Below, piece by piece: positions 29,191 through 40,122 of a DNA stretch of 64,000 nucleotides. The notes beneath the pieces were generated by a model, which ran no database searches, was not told the DNA's origin, and saw only the letters and a program-made list of their open reading frames with translations. The stretch comes from Leucocoprinus leucothites (Eukaryota; Basidiomycota; Agaricomycetes; Agaricales; Agaricaceae). The position numbers and the translations under genes were made by a program. The stretch lies in the NCBI GenBank assembly GCA_013368445.1, contig JAACJO010000023.1:1-64000 (forward strand), given 5' to 3'. How positions within the stretch are numbered: position 1 is the stretch's first letter; each line of letters starts with the position of its first letter.

Positions 29191-31475
29191 TTTTTTTTTT
29201 TTTTTTTGTTTAAATCAAAGATTTATTACACAGGGCACAATAGCAGTCCATGCCTGACAACTACTACATGCAGCCAGTACTGCTACCAACTACACATATA
29301 CATCACTGGGAATATGTAAAGTCCTGTCTATATATAGTACACTACACAATGTCAAAGAGATGGGAAGTATGCATATAAATGAAACTAAAGTCCAACACAG
29401 TCACTGTCAAGTGGGCTTGAGAAGGTGTGGCCCCAGCAACTACTGACAGGGTTGGGAGATATGTTGACAGAGGTACTAAGACCTCATAACCAGGGCTCTC
29501 AAGTCCATTGCATGCCAGAGTAACCAGTTACAGTCAAACTGATGGTGCCAGAACAGACACTTGTGGTCATTTGCTGCATGTTCACCTCTGCAGTTCATGC
29601 ACTTGATATGGGGGCAGGGTTCCTCCATGGGAGTTGGCAGAATGGGAGGGTTGGCCTTGGCACTCCATTTACAGCACAAAGATGTGGTACAGTAGTTCTC
29701 ACTATGGTGAGGACCACCATACTGGGTACACTTGAGCAAGCAATTGCAACAGGTGGGGGTGGAGTGGCCGAAGCACCAGCATTGCTGACACTGAGGTACA
29801 CTGGGGTGGGCGCAGGTGGGCTTGATCACAGCCTGGCACCCATCAAAGTGGAGGTACTTGTTCAGGAGCTTCTTCGCATTCACTCCTGACTGAGAATCCC
29901 ATAAGTTGAACCATATGGTAGCAGTGTCAGCCTGGGGGAGTTGTGCATAATGTACACAAAAGAAACATGAGCAAATGTCTCCTTGAAGGGAGACATCCAC
30001 ATACAATTGGTAATGTGATTTAGAGTGAGGTGCACTCTGTTCACATGGAAGGGGATGTCCAGGATCTTGAGGTAAGACCTGGACCTGGGATGGTGGGTCT
30101 TCAGCTCAAAGGGGGTGCTGAAGGCCAAGGGGATGGTTAACTCAATGATGGCAATGTCAGAGTCAGAGGGAATTGCAGAGGTGTACAATGCAATGGTGTC
30201 GTATGCCTTTGAGATATTCTCAACATGCAAGCTGGACTTGGCACATGAGAGCAAGTTGTTGATAAGGCACATGGCCTTATGGTGGAGGTAGGAGATCTCA
30301 CTGGCATCACCATGAAATCAAGGAAGAGTTGGCAGCACATGGGCCCAGCAGTGGTCATGCATGGCTTCTTGGCAGAGCTGGCGGTGGCAGTGGCAGCCTG
30401 GTGCATAGCAGCGATGCACTCAGGCTCAAGGGAAGGGTTTTCTGTGCCAGCTTAATAAGCAACACAGGAAATGCCAAAGTGCCTAAACAAGCAGCCTCTA
30501 CAAATGAGCATGGGTGAGGCACCAAGGTGGAGGTGGGGATGGGTGCCTTGGTGGGCACTCACTGGGCTGGGCCATTGGGCCTGATTCTGGGCTTGGGGAG
30601 GGAGGCCACATGCACATGCTTTGATGGGCCAGGGTGGACAGGGCTGGAGCCATGGGCTGGTGGATCAAGCCAGGCCTTCTGTTTGTTCTTGGGTGCCTTG
30701 GGAGAGCCCATGTTGATGTCACATGGTTCCACTTTGTCAGCAGATCAATGGGTCACTTTGTGGATGATGTGTGTACATTTAGGGTGGGCCTCCTCGATTC
30801 TGGAGGCATAGTCCCAGATGAAATCTGCAAATGTGGCCCATCCCTGGGTTCACATATGCTTGCTGTCAAGGGCTGTGTCACCTTGGCCTCAGTTGAAGAT
30901 TTCTGCAACAAGTCCAATGAGGGTCAGGATGAGTATGGTGGTGGTGGCCTCTGGAAGAGGGCCTAGGGGAGCTGACCTGGCAAAGTGGGTGAAGAAGTGG
31001 AGCCCAGCAAGAGCCTAAGTCTCAACAGACTCCTCAGTTGACCTGGAGGAGACAGCAGATGGCGGTGCTGGGGGAGGGGGGTTCTTCACAGGGTAGAACA
31101 TCTGTCCACCAGCAGTAAAGGGCTTTGGGGACAGTGACAGGACATCAGCCATGGGGGGAGCTACTGGCTGCAATGGAACATCAGCAGCAGACAGGGAAGA
31201 GGGTCCAGACAACAAGACATCAGCCTGGGGGGAACTAAGGAACCCACAAACATTGTGGGGGTCATCATAGGGATCAAGATGATTGTCCTTGGACATCTCA
31301 GCAATGTTGAGTTTATTGGCAGAGGCGTCAGCAGACTCAGTTGACTGGCAAGGGGGCTTGTTAGACTTGGACTTTTGTTTACCCATGTAGAACAGGGAGA
31401 ATAATGATGTAAACTAGACTTCTTAAAACACACCAACTGAGAGATGGTGGTGGTAAGAGGTCAAGGAGGGTGCAC
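29191..31475 (-). mobile_element. Gag-only LINE element N in LINE-B, imperfect TSD AAGTGGGTTCT/AAGCAGGTTCT
   Basis: N has poly(A) (poly(T) 29191-29207), 3' UTR, gag and 5' leader (31443-31470). The flanks AAGTGGGTTCT (29180-29190) and AAGCAGGTTCT (31476-31486) match at 9 of 11 positions and both differences are transitions, as expected for an old, CpG-decayed TSD. Removing N rejoins the LINE-B ORF2 C-terminus. Confidence 0.88.
29476..31386 (-). pseudogene. ORF1/Gag-like protein of element N
   Basis: The start is MGKQKSKSNKPPCQ at 31386. The first 123 residues are open (NKLNIAEMSKDNHLDPYDD, SSRSTEESVET), then TAG and several frameshifts. The RRM-like block (30272-29880) and knuckles (CQQCWCFGHSTPTC, CTQYGGPHHSENY with a Cys-to-Tyr change, CMNCRGEHAANDHKC) follow, ending at 29476. 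The loss of one Cys and one His in the second knuckle is specific to this copy. It belongs to the L/N subfamily and is non-functional. Confidence 0.75.
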
Positions 31476-31486
31476 AAGCAGGTTCT

Positions 31487-31850
31487 TGTCACAGAAATTG
31501 ATGAGCTCATCAAAGTAGGAGGCAAAGTCCTCCTCCTCACTGTGGAACCTCTAGCAGGAGGTTAAGATGTGCTGACAAATCTCAAAGGCAAACCCACAAG
31601 GACATGAGATGTCCTCCTGGATGTGGAACTGGGCCCTGTAGGACCTGATAGGGGCATGGTTGAGTATTGCCTGGCACACCTGCACACAGAGCATTGAAGA
31701 TGCAAGTTTTGGCAGCCATGCTCCACCATGGAAGTATGTGGGCTGATGAATTTATCATCTCCCTTATGGAGACAAAGGAAGTCCTTACTGGTGTAAGTAG
31801 GAAGAGTGAACAGTCTTGTCCACTTGTCTTTGCAAGCCTCAACCTTGGCC
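31487..31850 (-). pseudogene. LINE-B ORF2 C-terminal region with Cys/His cluster
   Basis: Minus-strand reading gives SYRAQFHIQEDISCPCGFAF..CQHILTSC, matching the CHCG...HHILCYC cluster of LINE-A. Frames are broken by stops. The piece lies between element N and a LINE-A 3' insertion. Confidence 0.6.
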
Positions 31851-32044
31851 TTTTTTTTATTTATTTAAAAAATCAATGAATTTATATAGTGGTGCTCAAT
31901 TGCAGTCCACTTTCAACTAAATATTACAGACAGATGGTACACTACAGCAAGCTGGGGTACACAAAGTGGTCAAAGACCACTTGAGACAAAGACTATACAT
32001 GATTAGTCCAGTAAAATAGAGAAGACTCGAAAGAGACTATAGAT
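31851..32044 (-). mobile_element. LINE-A 3' fragment (194 bp) in LINE-B, TSD CTCAACCTTGGCC
   Basis: This is a heavily 5'-truncated LINE-A insertion: poly(T)/A-rich end (31851-31876) plus the LINE-A 3' UTR (shared CAGATGGTACACTACAGCAAG). CTCAACCTTGGCC is duplicated at 31838-31850 and 32045-32057. Confidence 0.93.
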
Positions 32045-32057
32045 CTCAACCTTGGCC

Positions 32058-32302
32058 TTATGCAGATATCTAAGGGTGGTAGAGGGATAAGCCCCCACAC
32101 TCACCTGGAAAGAGGGATCAGTCACATGAGCATGAAGTGATTGATGGAAAGGCCACTTCAGATAAGAGCAGACCTTGTGGAATTCAATGGTGCACTCAGC
32201 ATCAGTGCCAAGCCACTCCATCAGATGGCCACACACTACCAGGAAGTGAGCCTGGCCAGAGTGAGTAGATGGGTCCACTACTGATCATGCCATGGTGATG
32301 TG
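32058..32302 (-). pseudogene. LINE-B ORF2 RNase H-like region
   Basis: The open segment DPSTHSGQAHFLVVCGHL...FHKV.SYLKWPFHQSLHAHVTD aligns with the LINE-A RNase H C-terminal half (DPSIHLSQSHSIQVCRLL...WDVPSKWRWKPHLKVHKDVT). Catalytic acidic residues upstream are missing because of the neighbouring insertion. Confidence 0.65.
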
Positions 32303-32546
32303 TTTTTTTTTTTTAAAAAAAAATCATAAATTTATATACCAGTGCATGATAGCAGTCTGGTTGAATACAAAAGAGTACTCTAAATAGCAAACACAAGAGA
32401 AAACACCCCTCACATCTTGAGCAGAATATGCCTGCTTACCACCATAGAAATGACCTGCCTCAGGCCAAAGCCCAATACAGATGTAGTAGTAATGGCCTGC
32501 CACTGTGAGAGAGCACAGCAATCAAGCCACCAGTATTGCCACCCAT
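32303..32546 (-). mobile_element. 5'-truncated LINE 3' end of a third type in LINE-B
   Basis: Poly(T) at 32303-32314 and an A/T-rich end (minus strand TATATAAATTTATGATTTTTTTT) mark a LINE-type 3' tail, with about 230 bp of 3' UTR unlike LINE-A. The right boundary is uncertain: GCCATGGTGATG on the left and GCCATTGGTGAA near 32550 may be a decayed TSD. The UTR could be that of LINE-B itself; no intact LINE-B end is available for comparison. Confidence 0.5.
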
Positions 32547-33364
32547 GCCATTGGTGAACCCCAGATCAATTGGTGGATTGGAGTCTCCCTTCTTGTGGGA
32601 GAAGTGAAAAAGCTCAGACTTGTCATGCTCCATGACAAGCCCGAACTGATTAAAGATGTTGAACATGATCCCATATGCACCTTCAGCACATTGAGATTCA
32701 CGGCCCAGTCTTTCCTCTGGGCAATGAATGTACTGTCATCCACATAGGAAAGAACATCACATGCAAGGTGTGTGGCCCACTGTTCAAAGAGTCAAGTAGC
32801 CAGAGCCAGATATAGCACTGATAGGACCAGGGAGAGGGCTGAGCCCTGACCCACACCCACATCAGCTGCAAAGTTGCTGGAGGAATCTGCCCCCCAGAGG
32901 TAGCACATCTCCCTACCAACAAGGTATGAAGTAAAGAAGTCCCTCACGTTAGGTGGAAACCCCTGCTTTGCAAGGATAGCCATGAGCATGTCATGGTTTA
33001 GTGATGGGAAGGACTGTGTGATGTCAAAAGTGACAATGCTAGTCTTCAAGCCCTTCACCCACCCTGTGCAAACAAGGTGAGTAAGGAATAGCCCAGCATC
33101 CTCAGTGGACCTTTGGTGTATGCCACTGAGCTGGTTGGGATGGAAGACTTCATATTTGATGCCATCAAACTGAAGCTGTGCACTGAGCATCTTCCCAATA
33201 AGCTTGCCAAGCATGTTCAGGAGCACAATGGGCCTGAACAACTTTGGTGTGGAATAGGAAGGTTTGCCCAGCTTTGGAATGATAACCAAGACAGACTCCT
33301 TGAAGTGTGTTGGCCAATACCCACCTGTAAGGCAGGCATTGGCAACAGATAGAAAGACAGCCAT
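32547..33364 (-). pseudogene. LINE-B ORF2 reverse transcriptase
   Basis: From 33364 leftwards: AVFLSVANACLTGGYWP, IIPKLGKPSYSTPKLFRPI, HPNQLSGIHQRSTEDAGLF, VTFDITQSFPSLNHDML, GVGQGSALSLVLSVLYL, then the active site YVDD (32735-32746) and the thumb HDKSELFHFS. The main block (32792-33379) is open for 195 codons and the YVDD box is intact in the next frame. RT priming on nicked DNA is the expected role. The N-terminal endonuclease and any ORF1 of this LINE are not in the window. Similarity to LINE-A is clear but the sequence is a distinct family. Confidence 0.8.
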
Positions 33365-33716
33365 GCAGGCTGTCATCAAGTCTGCCTGTGCCCACCCCAG
33401 TGTCCCTCAGTGCCAGCACTGCTGGCACTTTGGTCACTCTACCCCCACCTGTTGCAACCATGCTCTCAGGTGTTTCCAGTGTGGTGGTCCTCACCATAGT
33501 GAGAATCATTGCTCTACATCATTGTGCTGTAAGGGGAGTCTGAAGGCAAACCCTCCCATTCTGCCCACACCTGCTAGGGAACCCTGTCCCCACATCTCAT
33601 GTATCAACTGCAAGGATGACCATGTAGCTGATGATCAAAAGTGCCTGTTCTGGTGCCACTGGTTCAACTGTGATTGGCTTAGCCATCATAAGAAGGACAA
33701 TAGGAGGCCCTGGTAG
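33365..33716 (+). pseudogene. Gag O, C-terminal zinc-knuckle region
   Basis: A fully open segment ends RRPW-TAG at 33714-33716. It shows CQHCWHFGHSTPTC, CFQCGGPHHSENH with SLCCKGS, and CINCKDDHVADDQKC, then FWCHWFNCDW. All three knuckles have their full Cys/His set. It closely resembles M and is 5' truncated. Confidence 0.78.
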
Positions 33717-34020
33717 TAGGTTGCATACCTGCTTCAACACATCTTCCAACTCTGTCAGTATGTTGCTTGGGCCACACATGCATGTAAGCTTACTGTTAGA
33801 GGTCTGCAAGTTGGACTTGTAGTTTCATTCTGTTACTATGCCATATTACTTTGCCATTGAGTAGTGTATTATATTTGGACAGGACTTTATCTATTCCTGT
33901 CTTTGTAGTGTTTGGCTTAGGTAGTGGTACTTAGGTCCTGTACTATGTTGGCAGGCATGGACTGCAACTGGGTACTACATAATAAATCATTGATTTTTTT
34001 TAAATTAAAAAAAAAAAAAA
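33365..34020 (+). mobile_element. Gag-only LINE element O, 3' part with poly(A)
   Basis: The sequence starts inside a gag (about at QAVIKSACAHPSV), covers the zinc knuckles, 3' UTR (ATAATAAATCATTGATTTTTTT) and poly(A) at 34007-34020. The 3' UTR matches element M in reverse. Left neighbour is LINE-B with a 3-bp ATG microhomology, right neighbour is gypsy 1. No TSD is visible. Confidence 0.8.
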
Positions 34021-34686
34021 GAGATGCTCAATACCCTTCGTATGAAACCAGGTGACAAGATTGCCACCTACAATGTAGAGTTCCTCAAACATGCCTCCCA
34101 ACTCAGTTGGAATAATGAGGTTCTCTGTCACCATTACTACAAGGGACTTCCAAACTGCATCCAAGACCCTCTCAGCACTCACAAGCAGGGCAAACCTACT
34201 ACCTTTGAAGAAATGCACTGTTTGGACATTGTTTATGACAGATGCTACTGGGAGCATGACTGTGAATGTGTTTGTGCCCACACTGTAGAAAAGGATGCTG
34301 CTGATTCTCTCAGTCAGAAGCAGCCCAACAAGCCCTTGACCTCCAATACTTCCAATCTGAATCCACCACATGGCCAGTCTCAACCTGGCAACAACAACAG
34401 CAACTGCAATCAGTCACAGGCTCTGTCAACTAAATCCAACACCCCTGCTCCATCCACATCTAGTACCTAATGCCCTACACTGAAATTTGACCTCTCAAGA
34501 AAACTTGGCCAAAATGGTAAATTGACACCCAAGGAGTGGAAACAATGTCTCAACAAAGATCTTTGTCTATTCTGTGGTGGCAAAGGCCACAAGGTCGAAA
34601 ATTGCCATAAGAAACAAAATCAGGCCAAGATCCACAAGGTTGAAGCAGCTCCTCCCAAGGACTCTGAAAAGAGTCTGGAAAAATAG
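34021..34686 (+). pseudogene. Gypsy 1 gag, C-terminal part with CCHC knuckle
   Basis: Gag forms the virus-like particle. The part present matches gypsy 2 gag from DNLQMKSGNKIATYN onward (MLNTLRMKPGDKIATYN here), the polar Asn-rich linker, and one knuckle LCLFCGGKGHKVENC (CX2CX4HX4C) near 34561-34605. There is an in-frame TAA at 34468-34470 where gypsy 2 reads a Gln codon, and the final TAG is at 34684-34686. The retrotransposon gag N-terminal domain is missing. Confidence 0.82.
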
Positions 34687-34699
34687 AGGGTGACCCTCA

Positions 34700-37600
34700 G
34701 GACTCTGCACAGACTGGGGGTTGCATTGAGCTCATCTGTGCACCAGAGAGTCTCCTCCACCTCAATGCATCCACTCTTTCTGATCTGAATTCTCTTATCG
34801 CTTCCCTCACTTCTTCTCTCATTTGCTCATCCGATAATATTCAATGGATACCCTTTTGTGCTCTCGTTGATTCCAGCTTGACTCATTGCTTCATAGATTC
34901 TGATTTCATCTGCACTCACTCTCTTCTGACTTTGCCCTTACCTCCTATTGAGCTTTGCTTATTTGACAGATCATCAAATAGTTACATTACTGAACTTGTG
35001 AATCTGCCTGTTACTTTCTCTACCAGTGAATCTATGACTATTGACTTCTACATCACTCAGCTTGATTCTTCCTGCTCTGTGGTACTAGGACACAACTGGC
35101 TCACCTGCTACAATCCATTGATTGACTGGGTTTCGAGCAGTATATCTTTCTGATCACATTTGCAGGATAATCTTGCCCCTTCTGCCTGCATTGCATCTGC
35201 TCCCATAGCAGCTCCTACATCATCACCTGCTCCTAGCCTAACAGCTGACACTCCTCCTCTGAATTCACCATCCTCTGGGACTTCTATGTCTACTCCTGGT
35301 ATTGCAACAGCTCCTCATGTTTCTATCATCAATGCTGCTGCATACATTCGTGCCCCATGCCTTCCTGGTTCAGTAAATTTCTGCCTCAACCTCAGCTTGC
35401 CATCCACTTCTGCCAATTCAGCTCAGGTTTCTGATGGGTCAATTGACCTTTCTAAAGTGCCTGATGAATATCATGAATTTGCTGATGTGTTCAGCAAAGC
35501 TTGTGCCAATAGCCTCATGCTGCATTGCCCTTACGATCTCAAAATCAATATTGAAGAGGGTGCTCAACCTCCCATTGGCACTATCTATTCATTATCTCCA
35601 TCTGAGCTTGAGTTGCTCCATGAATTTATTGACGAACACCTATCTATTAGATTTATCCACCCCACTTCCTTGCCTCACAGTGCACCTGTTCTCTTCGTTT
35701 GGAAGAAAGACAGTTCATTACAACTTTGTATCAATTTCCATGGCCTTAATTGCATCACCAAGAAGGATCGCTACCCACTTCCGCTCATTTCTGACCTACT
35801 CGACTCTCCTTGCAAAACCCACATCTACACCAAAATAGACCTTCAACATGCTTATTACCTTATTTGGATCACTGAAGGAGATGAATGGAAAACAGCTTCC
35901 AGGACCTGCTATAGATCCTTTGAATAGCTGGTTATGCCTTTCAGACTCACCAATGCATCCGCAGCCTTCCAGCAGTTCATGAACAATATCTTTTCTGACC
36001 TCCTCAACATATGCATCACGGTTTATCTCAACGATATCCTCATCTACTCTGATGACCTTGACACACACAAGAAACATGTTCAAGATGTCCTCAAGCAGCT
36101 CTGCAAGCATGGCCTATATGCTAAAGTGGAGAAATATGAGTTCCATTCTGATTCTGTCAAATACCTCAGGTACATTCTCTCACCAGCCAGTCTCAAAATG
36201 TCAGAAGACAAGATCAAAATCATCCAGGAGTGGCCTGAACTGAAGAAAGTCAAAGACATACAGTCTTTTCTTGGTTTTGCCAATTTCTACTAATGCTTCA
36301 TTTACAACTATTCTGATATCGCCATCCCACTTATGCACCTCACCCAAAAAGTGTCTAGATGGAACTTTGACAAACAGTGTCGTGAAGCCTTTAACTCCCT
36401 TAAAGAAGTGTTCACTACTGCTCCTATCCTCACTCACTGGATACCCAATGCCCAGATCATCATTGAGACTGATGCTTCCGATTATGCACTTGCTGCCATC
36501 CTTTCCATTGTCGTGGATGACAAGGAAGTTCACCCGATTGTGTTCCACTCCCACACCTTCAACATGGCTGAGTTAAACTATGACACTCACAACAAAGAGC
36601 TCCTTGCTATCTTCGAGGCTTTCTGCACCTGGCAGCATTACCTTGAAGGAGCCTCACTTCCTATTGACCTTGTTACCAATCACAAGAACCTAGAATACTT
36701 CTGCACTACAAAGATCCTAACTCATCAACAGGCTCGTTGGTCTGAGTTCATATCACAGTTCAATCTTATTATCTGTTTCCAACCTGGCTGACTTGGAACC
36801 AAGCCTGACACTCTCACTAGACAATGGGACATCTACCCTAAAGGGGGGAATAATGGCTATGCTTTGGTCAATCCTCATAATTTCTGTCCAGTATTTTCAC
36901 ATGAACAGTTATCAGCTTCAGTTCAAGCTACTTATTTTTCAACTCCTTCCCTTTGCGCTGCCACCATACTAGATCTCAAGAAACTTCATTCAGATATCCT
37001 TACTTCACTTCCTCAAGACCTGATCACATCTGCTCATATCACTCATCCTGAAGGCTGCTGGTCAGTCCATTCCACTGGCTTTCTTCAGCTTGACAACAGG
37101 ATCTATGTACCTGACATCAACAACCTTCAACTCAGAGTTCTACAATACAAACACGATCATATCCTTTCTGGCCATTTTGGTCAGAATAAGACCCTTGAAC
37201 TCATCTGACACAAGTACACCTGGCCTGACATCTGATCTCAGGTCAAGGCTTTCTGTAAATCCTGTGTTACCTGCATGCGATCCAAGTCTCAACACCATAA
37301 GCCATATGGTAACCTCAAGCAACTCCCCATTCCTGAATGCCCTTAGAATTCAATTTCAATGGACTTCATCGAGGAACTCCCTTCCTCCTCTGGCTTTGAC
37401 ACCATCCTCATTATCATTGACTGACTCTCAAAACAGGCTGTATTCATTCTGACTCATGACACTATCACTTCCACAGAACTGGCATGGTTATTCGTCATTC
37501 ACATATTCTCTAAGCATGGTGTTCCTTCTCATGTCACTTCCAATTGCAGTTCAGAGTTTGTCTCACACTTCTTCCATTCCCTTGGCATGGCTCTGGACAT

Positions 37601-38438
37601 GCACCTTCACTTCACATCCAGTTATCATCCTGAAGGTGACAGACAGACAGAATGAACTAACCAAATGCTAGAGCAGTACCTCTGTGTTTACTGCAACTAT
37701 CAGCAAGACAACTGGTCCGACCTCCTCCCACTTGCAGAATTTGCATACAACAACACACCCAGTGCTACCACTGGAATTTCACCCTTCTTCACCAACAATG
37801 GTTATCACCCTAACATTACAGTCTATCCTGAACACAATATTGCATTGGCTTGCGCACATGACTTCACAGTCAACCTCAACGAATTACAGATGACTCTCAA
37901 GGCTGAGATAGCCACTGCTCAAGAACACTACCAACAATCTGTTGATGCACATCGGTTACCAGCCCTGGAGTTCAAAGTCAGCCAGAAAGTTTTTGTGAAA
38001 GCTCAATTTTTCCATACTACCCATCCATCCAAGAAACTCTCTGAAAAATATCTTGGTCCATACAAAATGATTGCTCAACCTGGCTCTCACTTGTTCACCC
38101 TTTGCCTTCCAGATTCCATGCATGCTGTTCATCCAGTCTTCCACATTTCCATGCTTGAGCTGACCACACCCAATCCATTTTCCAATTGCACAGAACCAGC
38201 TCCTGCTCCCATTGTCATTGACAGCAAACTGGAGTATGAGATCACCTGCATTGTAGACTTGAAGATCAATTGATGTTGCACATGCAAACTTCTTTACAAG
38301 GTCATCTGGTTGGGATATGAAGATGCTGACAAAGAATCTTCATGGTTACCTGCTACTAAACTTACACATGTGACTGAACTTCTTTCTGACTTCCATTCTG
38401 CTTACCCTGACAAGCCTGGCCCACTTCCTTTATCCTAG
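34700..38438 (+). pseudogene. Gypsy 1 pol: protease, RT, RNase H, integrase, chromodomain
   Basis: Protease: [12 protein letters not shown] near 34860 (DSS for the usual DSG/DTG) and VLGHNWL. RT: LPHSAPVLFVWKKD, KIDLQHAYYLI and the active site YLND (36024-36035), where the second of the usual YLDD Asp pair's first residue is Asn. RNase H: ETDASDYALAAI near 36465 and LNYDTHNKELLAI. Integrase: HDHILSGHFGQNKTLELI (HHCC start), SMDFIEELP, then the TSSYHPEGD region. GPY/F: KYLGPYKMI near 38045. Chromodomain: YEITCIVDLKIN to SSWLPATKL near 38230-38360. At least seven in-frame stops (for example 35925, 36291, 37206, 37422, 37653, 38271) make it inactive. Confidence 0.88.
36839..36856 (+). promoter_or_regulatory. 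Internal polypurine tract in gypsy 1 pol
   Basis: TAAAGGGGGGAATAATGG lies between RNase H and integrase and nearly repeats the 3' polypurine tract TAAGGGGGGAATAC next to the LTR. The same site is kept in gypsy 2 (56681-56696, minus strand). It could act as a central plus-strand primer, or reflect codon constraint. Confidence 0.45.
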
Positions 38439-38741
38439 ACTTCATCTTGGCTATGTACTTTCACCTTCCATTTTGTGATACTGGCTCACTCATTTTCTTT
38501 TGGACTTAAACAATTTTTCATACTTTATTACTTACTGTTTTGTTTTCACTTACAGCCAATAGCCTCATCTCCCTCTCATCCTTTTCCTTACTTCAGATTC
38601 CTCCTTACTCACACCTTGTCCCAAGAAAATAACATGCAAATTTCAATGAAGTCCCAAAAAGTACAAGATATACATGACACGATAAACAGACAGAAGTCAC
38701 AACAAGCACACAAGCTGAGTGGAGGGATTGGAGGAAATGAC

Positions 38742-39993
38742 CTATTTACTACTATTCTCACCCTCATCCTCTGCCTCACCTTCCTCCTCTCCAGCTTCCC
38801 CCTCATCCCCAGATCCAGCATCCAACTTCTCTGGCATAGTTTTCTTCTTAGTGGCCAATCTGGCATCCAACTCCACCCATGCCTTTTTATGTGCCTCATC
38901 GCCCATCACCTTGTCATCCAGGACAAGCTGGTTGTAGAACTCTTCAAAGTCCTTGGCCAGCCCATCCATGACCTTTGTCTGGGAGCAGATACTCAACAAC
39001 ACTGCCAAGTGCTGTGTGCCCAACTCAGCTCGGATACCCTTCAACTCCTTCAGAATAGCCAATTGCATGGTGTGGGTCTTCCTCTGCTTGATGATGAGCT
39101 CATATATTTGTTCATGAGGCTGTTTGTCAGCCTCTGTCAGAACTGCACACTTCTGCTTTGAAGTATGACACAGCTCACACATATACTTGCCACTGTGAAT
39201 GTTGCCAGTTGGTCAGCTGACCCAAGAAATTGGGAGTTACTCATGTGTCATTTTGCTCAGTGTGGTTCTTACCCAGATGCAAGCACTGCCTGCACTTGTT
39301 GTTTCCACCCATCTTTATCTTCCCTCCCTTGGTGTCATAGTTTCCACATTTTTGGAGGGCAGCAGTCTTGTCTCTTCCATCTCTGGCCAAACCTGAGCTG
39401 GGTGTCCACAATGGATTGTCATCTTGGTCATCCAGCTCTGTAAATTGATACTTGGAGGGACCAGCAGCCACACTCTGTTGAGTTAGCCTGGCCATCTCAG
39501 CTGGCCCACTTGTCAGTTTTGCACAAGGCTTTCAAACCCCGGTCCCCACCTTCGCATTTTCTGTTGTTTTCATTTTCTTTGCTGGACTCTCCACAATCTC
39601 GACTTCAACCTCTCTCTTCTTTCCCTTCCCTTTTTCCTTCTCCTGTCTTTCCTTCTCCTTCTTCTTGGCCTCAAGCTGAATCCATTCCCCAAGTTTGGCC
39701 TCTTCCTTCTATTTTTGTAGCCACTCCTCTTCCTTGGCCTCTTTCCTCTTCCTCTCAGCTTCCTCTGCCTCTTTCTGTTTCTTCTCTGCCATATTCCTGC
39801 GCAACTCTTCTTTTCTCTTCTGTGGTTCCTCTTCCTCACATTTCTTTTTCTTGGCCTCTTCAGCCTCTTGTTTCTTCCGTTCTTCTTCTTTGGCTGCCTT
39901 CCAATTGTCCTCTTCTTCCAGTTTGTAGAACTCATTCTCCAAGATGCTATTGCTTGATGGGTCAGATCCATAGGTGGTGGAGTTGGGCATCAT
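38742..39993 (-). pseudogene. Antisense accessory ORF of gypsy 1: coiled coil plus cysteine clusters
   Basis: Three minus-strand blocks lie between pol and the 3' LTR. Block 1 (39993-39709) starts MMPNSTTYGSDPSSN and is a long Glu/Lys-rich predicted coiled coil. Block 2 (39495-39241) ends KMGGNNKCRQCLHLGKNH. Block 3 (39182-38742) begins MCELCHTSKQKC and ends in an acidic tail. The two Cys triads follow CX2CX6C spacing, like the halves of a fungal Zn2Cys6 cluster, although the last Cys of the first triad is His here. A GT/AG-type intron probably once separated blocks 2 and 3. Gypsy 2 has the same gene in the same antisense place. Function unknown; DNA binding is inference. Confidence 0.65.
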
Positions 39994-40107
39994 GGTAGTG
40001 TTAAGGGATTAAGTTGTGAGAAAGCTTAATTTTTTCCTCAGAGTGGAATTTGTATGGAGTTTGAATTGGTTCCCATGATCAAGTCACATGGTTTTGAGGG
40101 CTCAGCC

Positions 40108-40122
40108 CTAAGGGGGGAATAC
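40108..40122 (+). promoter_or_regulatory. Gypsy 1 3' polypurine tract
   Basis: CTAAGGGGGGAATAC lies immediately before the LTR start TGTCATGAG. This is the plus-strand priming site position and is shared with gypsy 2. Confidence 0.8.

Larger units (their letters stand above)
29102..33364 (-). mobile_element. LINE-B, second RT-encoding LINE, interrupted by N and two 3' fragments
   Basis: This LINE differs from LINE-A but has the same ORF2 order. From 5' to 3' on the minus strand: RT (33364 to about 32547), a 3'-fragment insertion (32303-32546), RNase H (32302 to 32045), a LINE-A insertion (31851-32044), C-terminal Cys/His cluster (31850 to 31476), element N (29191-31475) and the ORF2 end/3' UTR (29190 to 29102, continuing left of M). 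The 5' side is cut at 33364 by element O. A second copy is at 62020-62840. Confidence 0.8.

Noticed and set aside
39510..39998. 162-codon + strand ORF rich in Ser/Leu/Phe
   Set aside because: It is the complement of the Glu/Lys-rich coiled coil of the antisense accessory gene of gypsy 1.
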